NCBI GenBank assembly: GCA_020086605.1
Contig: JACBWW010000007.1
Coordinates: 22,466,956 to 22,530,955, forward strand
Source of the DNA: Lanius collurio
Taxonomy: Eukaryota > Chordata > Aves > Passeriformes > Laniidae
Direction: 5' to 3'
DNA length: 64,000 nt
The translations under genes and the position numbers were made by a program. Below are positions 1 through 12,435 of the stretch, one piece after another (position 1 is the stretch's first letter; each line of letters begins with the position of its first letter). Under the pieces are notes generated by a model, which was not told the origin of the DNA, searched no databases, and was given only the letters and a program-made list of their open reading frames with translations.

Positions 1-3000
1 AATTTCTTTTCAATTAATTTTTAAACTGAGCGTGACCTGAAATATAATTTCAAATAACTGATGAGTTGGGGGCTGTGTGGAACATGGGCATTTCATTAAG
101 AAAAAAAACAGACTTTGTATTCTAATATCTATAACAAACAAACTTTAAAAGAGTGAATGCCAATATTCTCAAGAATTATTCTGCAACAGCTATTCAGAAG
201 GAAAACATGTAGTAAATTTACAAAGAAATAAATAGACATAATCTCTCCTGCTATGTGAAGACTAGGTAAGGAATATTAATGTGCAAATAGAGCTTTTCCC
301 TTTATTTTATGTAGGAAGAAACATGTGCCAAACAAAAAATTGGCAACTCTAAACAGGGTACACATGAACTTTCCATTTACCTTTTCTAAATTAAAAGATT
401 TCACATCTATCATGAGTTTAGCAACACAGGAAAACTAGGGCTGTAGACTGATTTGTCTGGTGAATTCCTGTTTCTGACTGACAAATGAAGCCTTAGGCTT
501 GTGAGGGATCTGGATGACAGCACTGCCAGCAGCCTGCAGAGAGAGGGTGTCCTCTTTGGCTGTAGAGGAGATGAGTTATAGGAAGGAAACTCATTTCCAA
601 ATAGGAATCATATGTGAAAGACTCTCTTTCTCTAAGAAAGTGGTCAGCCAAGCTGGAGCATCTAAGGATGCAAGGTTTTAATTTGAACACTCAGAGCTGC
701 TTCTTTCTCTTTCACTGTGCTGTTGTTTTCTCCCCTGCTAAGAGGGTAATATTTAACTCACCTTTGTGATTTGAGGGAGCAAAAGTTAATTGTAGCAACC
801 AAATGTGAAAGATTATCTGAATGTGTTAATATGTTTATTGTTTTTATGCTCATCTGCCTTTCTTTTTCACAACTCAGGAAATAAAATAGAAATTTTATTT
901 TCAAGTTTTTCAGCTTCTCTGTTTCATCCATTTTTCTACGGTTTTCAGTGCGATTCCATTTAAAAACCACAAAAAAACAACATCACAAAAAACTAGACTG
1001 TCTGGGGATACCAGGAATGATACACTGTGACATTGAAAATTAAAAAAAAATACATTCTTTTTTTTATTTACTAGGAAAATGTACTTTAAGATCTTTTCTT
1101 TAATTACATATGGTACATCAGGGCCAGGTTCAGCGTCTGTCTCCATTTATTGGATCACTCAGTGTGCCAAAGCAGTAGGATATGACTTTGGAGCTACTCC
1201 TTCACAAATAACAGTTATTTGGCAAATAGCATATCCAGACATTTTCCCACTGCACTGGTGCCATAGACACTTAACAGCATGTTCTGCTCTCCAGAACATT
1301 AAGTTTTTTATCTCTCCTGAATATCAGTTTCCATTTGGGGAATGCAGGTCCCTAGTATGTGTCTTTTCATCCAAAGAAAAATTATTTTCCTGTTTTGTTC
1401 CTTTTAGTTGAGAATATGGATATTGATGGTTATTCTTCGCCCCACTACATGTAATCCTGACATTGAAATAGTATAAAAAATCTAGGAAAAGTATGGAAAA
1501 TCCCATATTTTATTTCTGTATCTTTATATTTCTCCTGAAAGATATCCTAGTTTTGTAGCTATTGATAGAAATCCATGCTTGTAAAGAAATAACTTGAAGA
1601 GGCTTCCTACTCATAAGCCAAAAATCATTCCAAAGAGTAATAAAGTAACATGCCAAATGACTATTTTTATGAGTCAAATAAATGGTTTTCACTTTATAAT
1701 AGCCAATTCTGTTATTATGCTATGATGTGACATTTTACAGAGATACGAAATAAAAATTATATCAACTTTTCTAAACTGCTAAGTGAGGTTGGATATCCTG
1801 AAATAATTAATGAATTGATATAATGTGATGGTAGTTTAGAAAAAAGTCTTACTTCTCTCTAAAATCCAAAATGGTCTGTCTATGTCCCAGTGCCACTGGA
1901 GTTCTGTTTCTAGCTGTGGTATAAATGGTGTTTTCCAAAGTCCCAGCTCCCAGATGCTCACCCTGGCACCAAATAACTTCATATCAAGCCCAGTCCTTAG
2001 TCCTGCCTATCAATATAGGTGAAGGCCTGAATATGCATGGAGGGACTAACAGCTTCCTGGACAGGATGTATTTGGGGAGTAAGAGCCCAAAGCACTCTCA
2101 TCCAGAAGTTCAGACACAGCCCTAGGATCCAAAACATGGAGCAGATGTTTGAGGTGGTCCCTGCCCAACACTCTCATGCTCATCATCATAAAACTACAGC
2201 ATAAGGGCCAAAGGGTTGTTCTTTGTCTAAAACAAAGCCGAGTAGCACAACTTTATTTTTATTTTCTTGTGGTTTTCTCCTTCTTTGTTTGTTGGTCTTG
2301 CAAAGACTACAGTTACTGCAAATGATAGCCCTGTTTTAACCTCTGGTATTTAACTTATAGATCACAAATAGACCAATATTTCCTCTGAGACAGAAAAAAT
2401 TCCCAGCTGGTGTGATGGAAAGAGCAGTTTCAAATTAATGTTACAATAATCAATAAAATAAAGGAGAACTAGTTTATGGTTGGTGTCATGGATGTGAGAG
2501 AGACCTATAATCTGGCCTCAGTAGTGATAATGTTTTGCAAATTAATTTATTTAGGGGGAGACATGTCTATAATTCTTCATGCTTCATTATACTGGCAAGT
2601 ACATGACCGACCACTGTAATTTGCAAATGAGCATGATGTCATTTTAATGAAACATCAAGCAGGGCAATTCAGAAGGAAATGCCTACTATAAACGAGCTAT
2701 TAAATAATACTTAACAATTATGGAGTGATTTTCTACTTCAAAGCCCTTCGCAAACAGTCACTAATGAATTTGCATAACCTTTCTGTGAAGAGGAGGAGGA
2801 GGAGGAGAAGGAGGAGTATCATTGTTCACTTCTGGAAGCACAGAGCACAGAAACAATTTGCCCAACACTGCAGAGGCCATGAGCATCAAAGTCCAGATCA
2901 GAACCTGGAACCTGATGGCAGCTGCATATATGGCTACATCGTTACATCAGGCTCTGAGCCCAGCAGGGGCCTTTAAATAGTCCTTAATTCCTTTAAACAA

Positions 3001-3353
3001 AGGTTAGCCTTGATAACTCAGCCTCAACGACACAAAGTCAGTTCCTAGTCACTGTTTTTTTTATTATCTTGGCACAAGGCTGTTCAGACTAGGATCTAAC
3101 ACAGTGCCACCCCATGACCCACAAGCCTTCACCCTCAGATCACCTTGCAAAAGAGTACCAAGGGAAGTAAGACACACCATGGCCTCATCCTGGTAGAGAG
3201 TCAAAATGCAAACTTATATGTCCATTGAGACCTCGAACTCTGGAAACACTCCTATTAACCCCAGTTTAGAAATCCTCCTGATAACACTCTCCACCCTGCC
3301 CCACATGTTTACACAGCAAAGAATGAATGTTGTACCTGCTTGAATCTCCTGGG
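1..3353. other. Unique AT-rich noncoding sequence
   Basis: No frame over 110 codons and no recognisable protein. The stretch has ordinary A/T-rich composition. It includes a purine triplet run near 2790 and a homeodomain/octamer-like cluster near 2619, both listed separately. The 110-codon plus frame at 1079-1411 and the 78-codon minus frame over 910-1146 overlap on opposite strands. Neither resembles a family I know, so I do not call them genes. I saw no repeat family here. Confidence 0.6.
2787..2816. repeat. AGG/GGA purine triplet microsatellite
   Basis: An imperfect run of AGG triplets interrupted by an AAG. It lies inside an 83-codon open frame, where it produces a poly-arginine stretch, so that frame is a by-product of the repeat and not evidence of a gene. 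Confidence 0.85.
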
Positions 3354-4505
3354 AATTCACAGAATCACAGAATGAGACATGTTGGAAGGGACCACAGTGG
3401 GTCATCTGGTCCAACGTCCCTGATCAAGCAGGGTTATCCCAGAGCACATGGCATGGGGACGACCCAGGTGGTTCTTCAACATCTCCCGTGGGGATAATCC
3501 ACAGCTTTTCTGGGCAACCTGTTCCAGTGCTCAGCTGCTCACACAAGAACGAAGTTCTTCCTTGTGTTCAGGTGCATAAATTTCTGCCATTGCCTCTTGT
3601 CCTATTGCTTGGACAAGATTGGCACCAATATTGGCATCACCAAGCAGAGCTTGGCTCCATCACCTTGACACTCTTCCTTCAGATACCTATAGACACTGCT
3701 GAGGTTCCATCTCAGCCATCTGTTCTCAAGGTTGAAGAGGCCCAGCTCCCCCAGGTTTTCTTTATAAGAGAGATGTTCCTGTCCCTTAGTTATTTTTGTT
3801 GCCTTCCACTGGACCCACTCCAAGGGCTCTGTGTCTCCTTTGTCCTGGGGAGCCCAAAACTGGACAGAACACTCCAGATGTGGCCTCACCAGGGCTGAGC
3901 AGAGGGGCAGGATCACCTCACTGCTGGCAATGCCCTTCCTAATGCCCTGCAGGATCCCATCTGCCTTCTTGGCCACAGGGACACACTGATGGTCATGGAC
4001 AGCTTGCTATCCACCAGGACCTCTAAATCCTTCTCCACAGAGCTGCTTTCCAGGTCAGCCCCCACCCTGTGCTGGTGCAGAGGGTTGTTCTTCCCCAGGT
4101 GTAGGACCCTGCATTTGCCTTTGCTGTATTTCAGGCAGTTCTTCTCTGCCCATCTCTCCACCCTGTCGAGGTCCTTCAGAAGGGCTGCACAGCACTCAGG
4201 GGTATTGGTCACTCCTCACAGCTTTGTGTTGTCAGTGAACGTGCTGAGGAGGCATCTGCCCTTCATCTAAGTCACCAATGAATAAGTCAAACCATACTGG
4301 GCCCAGTATTGAACCCTGGGGGACACCACAAGTGACAGATCCCAATCAGACCCTGTGCCACTGATTACAGCCCTCTGGGATCTGTTACTCAGTCAATTCT
4401 CAATCCACCTCATTATCCACTCATCCAGTCCATACATTCTGAGTTTGCTTATGAGGACGTTATGAGAGACAGTGACAAAAGCCTTGATGAAATCTTAGAA
4501 AATGT
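3354..4505 (-). mobile_element. CR1 LINE, 5'-truncated, minus strand
   Basis: This is a CR1 non-LTR retrotransposon read on the minus strand. Its 3' end lies at the left edge, where two ATTCTGTG-type units form the CR1 tail. Two overlapping minus frames (3602-3976 and 3913-4212) read as the C-terminal part of the CR1 reverse transcriptase: segments matching the region after the catalytic loop (a WAEKNCLKYSKGKCRVLHLG stretch), then an ALVRPHLE segment. They are in different frames, so at least one frameshift separates them. Around 4210-4240 the F-x-D-D catalytic loop reads F-T-D-N and a stop follows nearby, so the copy is dead. The 5' part of ORF2 and all of ORF1 are absent, the usual LINE 5' truncation. 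The right boundary is approximate. Assigned from memory of the CR1 family; subfamily not determined. Confidence 0.93.
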
Positions 4506-7500
4506 CTTTTAAAGTTACTAGTTCTCAACAATGCATTCACCATCTCTGTACCATTTTCCCTCTTTAGCTTAATACCAAAACATTGGTGTTTGGCAAACCT
4601 CACTGCCATGTAAGACCAGATGCCATTTGACATGCATGTAGTGATTGGTTGTCATTCCCTGCCTTAATGGTAGTGGCTGCTCTTAAAACTTCAAACCATC
4701 ACTACTTGTAATAATTTCATTAGGTTTCTTTGTCTACAGTAGAAGAAAATGTATTTATTTTGAAAAAGAACGAATTTTCCCACTACATTAAATATCAGGA
4801 ATTGTACTTTTTTTCCCCAAACTTAGAGTAGCAACACCTATGTGTATGGATAGACATTCTGATTCAGGTTAATCTATCTATGTATCTTAGTCTTGAAAAT
4901 CCAAGACAATATGTCATACTTGACAATAGTCTTAAAAATTGATCACCCTATGTTTTGGAATATATTTTACAAAATGAGATTGAATGGAGCTGTTTCATTA
5001 AACAAATAATAAAGGCTTTCTGATGAAGCTTCTGAAGTCCTTTGGATTAGCCAAATAACAAGATACTCAGTCTTTCTTAGCTTGTCTTTCCAATGCTTTC
5101 TAAAAACCTTGAGATCTGCTTCTACATGAAAAAAAATCTCCCTTTATTTGGACAGTTCACTGTGGAAAAGAAACAACCCCAAAATTAATAACTGCAATTC
5201 AGTCCAAACACTTTTGAGGACCCATAAGTTTGAATCTCACTGAAAACCTGCATATATTTCTATATATTAGTCATCACATTGTTTTTGTGCATATTCCTTG
5301 CACAGTGGTGAAAAGGAGCATGTTCAGGACATAATTTCCAGTAACAACAAACATTGTTCTGCATAGCCACTCAAAACAGCAACTGGGATAGATGTTGTAA
5401 AAATACTTAATACAGACTATTTCTGAGACACATTTATAAACACATATATAAACATATTAATTAAAAACAACATATTAAATTTGAGATCCTTTCCTTTTTC
5501 CTCTTTACGAAGAGTTTAGATACGTTTGAAAGCATTGTTTTATTATGAGTTTGTGAACTGAGGAGAATTTTAGACAAAATGGATTTCCACTAGAAATATT
5601 TTAATCTTACTTCAATATGATCATCATGAAGGAGTTGCAGGAAGACTACCTGAAATAAAGTGTGCTTATTTATGTGAAGGATATGCTGCATTGGTTTAAT
5701 GACTAGTCCTCCCTGGGAAAGATCTGTTGTTCTTTGGATCAGATGTGATAAAAGTACAGATGGAATGTATTTTAGCACAAATTTTTGTGTTATTTTGTGC
5801 TATTTGGATCATATATATATACCAGATAATTAAGTATTTAATAACTCACCCATTAGCCATCTCCTTACAAGAATAATGTAATTTAAATGGACAGGAGTAA
5901 TGTATTTTAAATGCTTTTGGAAATATGTTCAGTGCAAATGTATCCTTAAATATTATTAGCTTTCCTTAAAACAGTGAAATCTAAGCTGGAAAGTCCTGGA
6001 GGAGCTCAGTGCCTCATCTCCCTCTGCAGCCTCTTCCAGGCTGCTGGAACTCATCTTTCTTCCTGGAGCCTTGAATAAACAAGCCAGAGAGGACTCACAA
6101 CATGACTCCACAATAAAATATTTGACTAAGGTTAGGACATCTGGGAAGAGTTTGGGGACAGTTTCAGGTCTGGAACTATGTATTTGAAACAAAATAATTT
6201 TGTTTGCCACTTTTGGTCTTGATTTGAACTTTGCTTTCCGCCAGCTGGGTAAATTCATTCATGGCTGGGTTGTACTGTGGCGTCTGTGGTTTGCAGATGT
6301 ATATTCTTCTCCATCACTCTTTGTTGACACACCCTGTATTGTCTTCTTCTCTTGGAAGATGTCTGTATAGCTAAGGGTTTTTAGTCTTGAAATAATTCTG
6401 AAACATGGGCTTTATTTTCATAATGTAACACTTACATGCAGTAGTATTAATTGTTGTTTATTCTAAACAATTTCAGATTCTGAACCACCCTTGTAACTTC
6501 CAAATTTTACCAGTTTCCTACTATTATTAGATTTTCTGATATTTCTTAAAACTAAGACAGAATTTTTCTGATTCTCTTACTTGAACTGTTTCTATTTTCT
6601 CAAAATCCTACTTCCTTAAAGTGAATGATAAATAGAGAGGTTTTGGTTTATGCTCCATTTTAATGATATTTTTAATGTGGTTGTAACAATCAAACCAGAG
6701 GCAATAAGTTGGGAGGAATGTAAAAAAGGAAACAACATGGTTTTAATTTTCCTTTCCCTTAGTTGGGTTTTAAAACACTAGAATGCAACTCCCTTTGTTT
6801 TTCATGAATCTGAGAAAAGGAGAAATTTGCATATCTGTATAAACATAAAATATACACATGGTGACATCTATTAAATGACTAGTGAATTTGATGGTTGAAG
6901 GAAATTATGGTCAAAATTAAATATATTCGTCAAATTCTAGACCCTGAAAGGCATTAAGAACAATAGGAATTAGGCTCTAAATCGTTTGAATACCTAGGGA
7001 AAAATGGTATAAATCATGCAACTTTGAATTAGGCTAATATATGTATAACAAAAATTCAAAATCCCCTTATACTGTAAATGTACACAACCGTAGTAATAGT
7101 TTGTCAAAAGCAGAATATTTGAGAAATCATAGATTTTTAGCACCATAGAATTAATGTCAGCAGTTTCTCTCTATTGACCTTTGCTAGATTACTTCCACTT
7201 TACACTATTAAGAAAAAAAAGAATTTACCCCTACAAGAAGGCTATCATTCTGATGAAACCATTCCATTCTGTGAGGTCGTAGTTTATAAGACAGCCACAT
7301 CAAACTAACTTCCATTGTATGTGATATTTTCCATTACTTTGCAGAAAACAAATATGATATTTGTAGCAGACAGTTGCCCTTGCTAAAAATATTCTGAACT
7401 CAGTAGCAATGAAAAATAAACATTCATCACTGAACTAATTTATATTAGACAGCTTTTATAGTCAATAGACTGAAAGAAGCATTTGCAGGGTGGGATTTAC

Positions 7501-10500
7501 TTCCTCCCAATGACTCATATCATTGCAGGCATCTGGAATTAGACCAGATGTATCCCCATCTCAGAGTCACAGGTTATGGTCTTCTTTAGATCAGGACCAT
7601 CTGCAGAAGCAGGAAACTGCCTCTTATGACTGTAAAACTGTGTGACTTCACAACTGTGAGCATCTAAGAACATCTATGAGGAATGAGAGCAGGGTGTTGC
7701 AGGTAACTCCTGTATACCACTGGCAATTTTTTTTATTCATCATCTATATTAGCCATGAGTGCTGGGTACAGCCTTGTTCATTGAAACACCTCTGCTGCTA
7801 GGCTAAAATCCAGTAAGGCAAACACTAACCATGCTCAAATTTTGATATAAAACCATAATTTGAACTTATCTCACTGAAAACACTTTCCTTGCTCTCACAT
7901 AATTTCAAGTTACAGGAACACTTCCATAATTAATCAAGCTTATATTTTTGCTCACTGTTCAGCTGAACTGTCTTTACTCAAAATGTTAGACAAAAGTTTC
8001 TGTTTCCCAGAACCCAGTTCTGGAAAATTTCAGATCCAAATAGTTTCAGACATATTGTTGTAGGAATTGTTATTCCTAGGTGTAGAGGACATGGGAAATG
8101 GCAGCCAGCACACTGAGAGCCTACCTGAGACAGGATTTAGAAGCTGAAAAACCTCCTGAAATTTAGACAGTGGTCCATCACATCTGTTTTCCTACAATAA
8201 CTATATAAATAACTCTTCTCATAATTTTTAAAGTCTGATAAGCATAGTGTTGTGGCTCTTCTCAGAGAAAGATGAAAAACAAGGTATGGCACCAGTGGTT
8301 TTCCAGTAAGAGCCCAATGACCAACAGTCCCTCAGGAGGTGGGAGAGGCATAGCTCTAGATGCTGTCCCACTCAGGAGGGTTAGATTTCTGTCTCTTCCA
8401 AGGACCACAAACCCACATGGTCTCCCAAGAAAGAGCCTTTTTTTTTCATCTTTTCCCTCCAATGGAAAGATATTCAATGAGGGCTAGTGTGGGTGCCAGA
8501 CAGAAAGCAAACAGAAGTAAACTTGTTTGAGTGGAGTGGGTGGGATTAGGAACTCACATAGGAGCTCCAGAAACATCCTTCCGAATTTTTCCCTGTGCCA
8601 AGTACCCCCCAAATAAAATATCCTTATTTCACTTTATTCTTCTTAGTGATTTTTGTAGCTTCTATACGTGTATCCATTCCAGATGACAGAAACCACCCAT
8701 AACAAAAGGCACATAGATCCTGAATGCTTCTCCAACATTTATATATTATCATTATTGTCCCAAAATTAAATCATTTCAAAAACTTTGAGATAATTTTGGT
8801 TTAGTACATAGAGACTTAGTGCTAACAAAGCAGTGATACAGAAGTAAGTTGAAAACTTGGGATTTTTCTTCTTCTAAGGGAACAAAAGGGTCAGCAGCAA
8901 AAGAAGTTTGAGTTTCAAACAGCTCCTTTTATCAAAGGCTGCGTGTTCCTTTTCAAACAAAAAATACACAAAAAACTTCTTTGTTCTACTTCAGGAAAAA
9001 GGTAAGAATACTCTAATATAATAATAATTAAAAATAAAATTAAAGGTTAATTTTAATCCAATTTATAGTTTTATCCGTAGATATTTCTCCCAGACCAGTA
9101 TATCCCCATGTAAGAACCCGTCACTCAAGTATGCATGTTTTTCACAGATTCATTATGCTGGCATTTGATACATATGTGGATCTTTCTCTCTTTAGGGATT
9201 CTAAGTAATTTCTAAGGATACTGCCAAGTATATCTGCAAGTAACTCCAAAGCCTAACTATCCAGAACATTTTTTGGACCTGGAAAAAAAAAATAGTTTTA
9301 CTTAAATGGATGTTAGTTTATGCCTGAAGAAAGATAATGACTTTTTTTAATATTAATTTTTAGGTTTACAACTGATCTCCTAATCATCCCCAGTTAGCAG
9401 TGGAGTTAATAGGAGAGAATTCAGTCCAAAATTCCTGACTGACACAGCCACAGATTAGAGGAAAGTATAGAATTCAGTTCAACATTTTCTTGTTTGATAA
9501 GAAATTTCTGATATATTCAGAAGAATTAATGTTTAGATTACATTAATCTAATTATGTTAGATATTTCTTTGGTAATTTTAAGTTTCTTACCTTTTTGAGA
9601 GAGATCAGATGGAACATGGTGATTTCTTGAATTCTCTATTCACATGGTAGTTTGGATTTATAGTTGCAGGTCTGGGCACTGTTGAGTGAAATGCTCCTCA
9701 TAATTTTTTAAAGGAGCGTGTTGCAAGATAATATACTGATCACCATAGATTCTCTGCAAGATTTTTGAAAATCAGCTCATTATTATGATTGCTTATGTAG
9801 CTTAGAAAACATGGTCAAAGTGAAATAGTTATAGTATCTTCACAAGTTTATAAAACACAAGTATCCTTTTATTTCAGTAAGTGCCATCTCCATACTTGTA
9901 CATGCAGGGACTCATGTTGTGATAACCCACAGATGTAAATCCTCACAACACAATTATGGAAAAGAAACTTCAGTAAATGTTTGATTATTATATAAATTTT
10001 AACCTCCTCCTGCCACATACTACCCTGCTGTGGTGATTGACATATTTTATTTCATCAGTTAATCCCATTTCTCAAGAGTGAATTCCTGAATTTTTTTTTT
10101 CAAGTAAGCATATACAAGAGTTACATAGCTAAACTACAATACCATATGAAATCAAAAGACAGCTGATGCATTAAGGATTCCTTCACCTTTAATGAGGAAT
10201 AAATATATCCCAGGTTGAAGTTCAGTTTTCAAAATGTGTAATGGTTTCTGTGAGTCCTCAGTGAGTTCAACACGAAGAACGAAAGATAAAATGAAACACA
10301 AAATGCCTTACAGAAATAGTGTCATGGTGTAATATATAAGCAGAAATAACTTACTTAGACATAAAACTTCTTTTCCAACTATCAATTATAAATTGATGCT
10401 TCCATTGCCTTTTTTTAATGACAAAATCTATTTTAAAATATATTAATATATTCAAATATTTATTCTTTGCATTAAGACACCCTTTCTGTTTTACAAGCCA

Positions 10501-11718
10501 ACTTAGCATTTAGTCTTCACGCTAATAGTAAATGAGTCCATTCATTATGTTATTTTTTAAACTTGTTTTATTTTCCTAGAAATACATTCTTTCCATGTGG
10601 GCAAGATGACAGTTACAATAGTTACCAGTATTTTTTACTGGGTTTGACCTTTCCAGGAATATTTTTTTTTTAACTTTATTATGTCAGTAGGAAAATGTTA
10701 AATTATTGTGTGTGCCTAAGTATATATATTTTTAATTTCTAGAATATTCTTATCCGACAAACACCCTCAGTGCAGTCAGAAAGAATTAGTTATAAATTAT
10801 GCTTGGAATTGTCAAGAGAACAAATTTTTATTTTAAGAATATATGGTACTACTGAAACTTTTCTCTTTTTTTTTTTTCCCACCAGCACACAAGAAGCAGG
10901 GGAGCATATTTTTCATTTTAAGCTTCAACCAACCTTCTAAGAATTACTGCTTTGAAGCACTCCCCCTACATCCTCCCCCATACTGGTCTGCAATCCAGAA
11001 TGAAAAAACTTTCCTCACCTGCTGTTGGACCACTTTCTTCTAGGACTTCCACAATATTCCTGTCAACAAATTACATAAAGTATCAGACAAATCCCTTGTA
11101 GATGGTTTCCATGAACCCATGACACTAATTTTCACTTTACCTTAAAACTTACCTACAAAGCTCTGATCATAGCTACTACTTCACAAAACAAACAACAGGA
11201 GACTCTTTTAAGAGGGGGAGAAAATCTGTTTTCTAGCTACTTTTTAAGACTGATGATATACTTTTCCCATTTATTGACACTAAAAGAGTTAGAACTAATT
11301 GAGATTTCTTCTGTATAGAAACATTTGTTCCCAACTTTCTGATTGATTTAGTCAACTATTTTTGGTTTTAAAATTTTGGTAAGCAGCCATGAATCTGGTT
11401 TCAATTGCGTGTCCCAAAGTGACGGCAGTGGGGAAGTCAGTCATTTTTGTTATGACCTTACTGTGTCTATTTCCATGGGCCTCTTCCATACTTTATGGCA
11501 GCTTGGATCACTCAGATGTCCTGAGTTCTGTGCCCAACCCCCAAGCCCAAAGTAGGAAGATGAAAAGATTGCAAAGTACTTTGAGCTTGATTTTTCATCA
11601 GAGATGGTTTATGAGAAAAGAGACTGTCTTCTACACCAAACAAAATGGTGTTGATTTTGTGTTTTATCCTTTTGTCTAACGTGTTCTAAGTTATGCCTCT
11701 TTTTAACTATTACAACAA

Positions 11719-11757
11719 TATTAGTTTAAGGAGACAACATTATTAGTTTAAGGAGAC
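11719..11757. repeat. 22-bp period local tandem duplication
   Basis: The 17-base segment at 11719-11735 recurs exactly at 11741-11757. That is a 22-bp period with an incomplete second copy, consistent with replication slippage. Confidence 0.85.
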
Positions 11758-12379
11758 TGTGATTACTTTCTAAAAAACCAAGATTTCCATCAATTTTTAT
11801 GTAATAAAATCAGTTTTCCATATTTTTTCAAAATTTATTTTGAATGAAAATGTGACAACTTTATGAATATTTTAGAAGCAAAGAACAGATTTTTCCTGAG
11901 AGTATTTGCTTACCTTCTTCCCATTCACTCCCAAAGTATTTTAAAAGTATAACCAACATATTTTGAAATCTGTACAAAATCAGCCAGTGACCTTATTGAA
12001 GCTGTTCCCACTGTGCATGCTGATAAAATGTTTCACTGATATTCCAAATATTGTGAAGAACAAATCTGTTTTGAGGAAAAAATATTTCCATGTCTAATCT
12101 TACAGCTTTTGGGAGGCTATTTATCCATACACCTACAGATGAGATACCATCATATAAGGAAGTTCCTCCAAACATTTTTAATTACAGACAGAATCACAGA
12201 ATTATCATTACATTATTGGAGAAGCCATATGCACAGACATTTTACATTTTGAACAATTAAATCCTTTCTAGTGATGTTCAGCATAGTGGTAGGAATCCCT
12301 ATCATCAGCTAGAAGGAAAATAACTTCTAGCTTTGGGCTAGTACACTTTTTACCATTTCTAAATGAGCAACAGTCACAT

Positions 12380-12435
12380 CAACAACGACAACAACAAAAA
12401 AGAAAAAAGAAAAAAAAAGAAAAGAAAAGAAAAAA
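12380..12435. repeat. A-rich CAA/GAAAA low-complexity tract
   Basis: Imperfect CAA units pass into A runs broken by single G residues. No CR1 or other LINE body precedes it, so it is not obviously a retroposon tail. Confidence 0.85.

Noticed and set aside
1079..1411. 110-codon plus frame and overlapping 78-codon minus frame
   Set aside because: No recognisable domain. A possible splice donor (GTAAAT) on the minus strand is too weak a signal to call an exon.
3488..3898. 136-codon plus frame
   Set aside because: It is antisense to the CR1 reverse transcriptase remnant on the minus strand.
12187..12204. AGAATCACAGAATTATC resembling a CR1 tail in antisense
   Set aside because: No CR1 body follows, so the short match could be chance.
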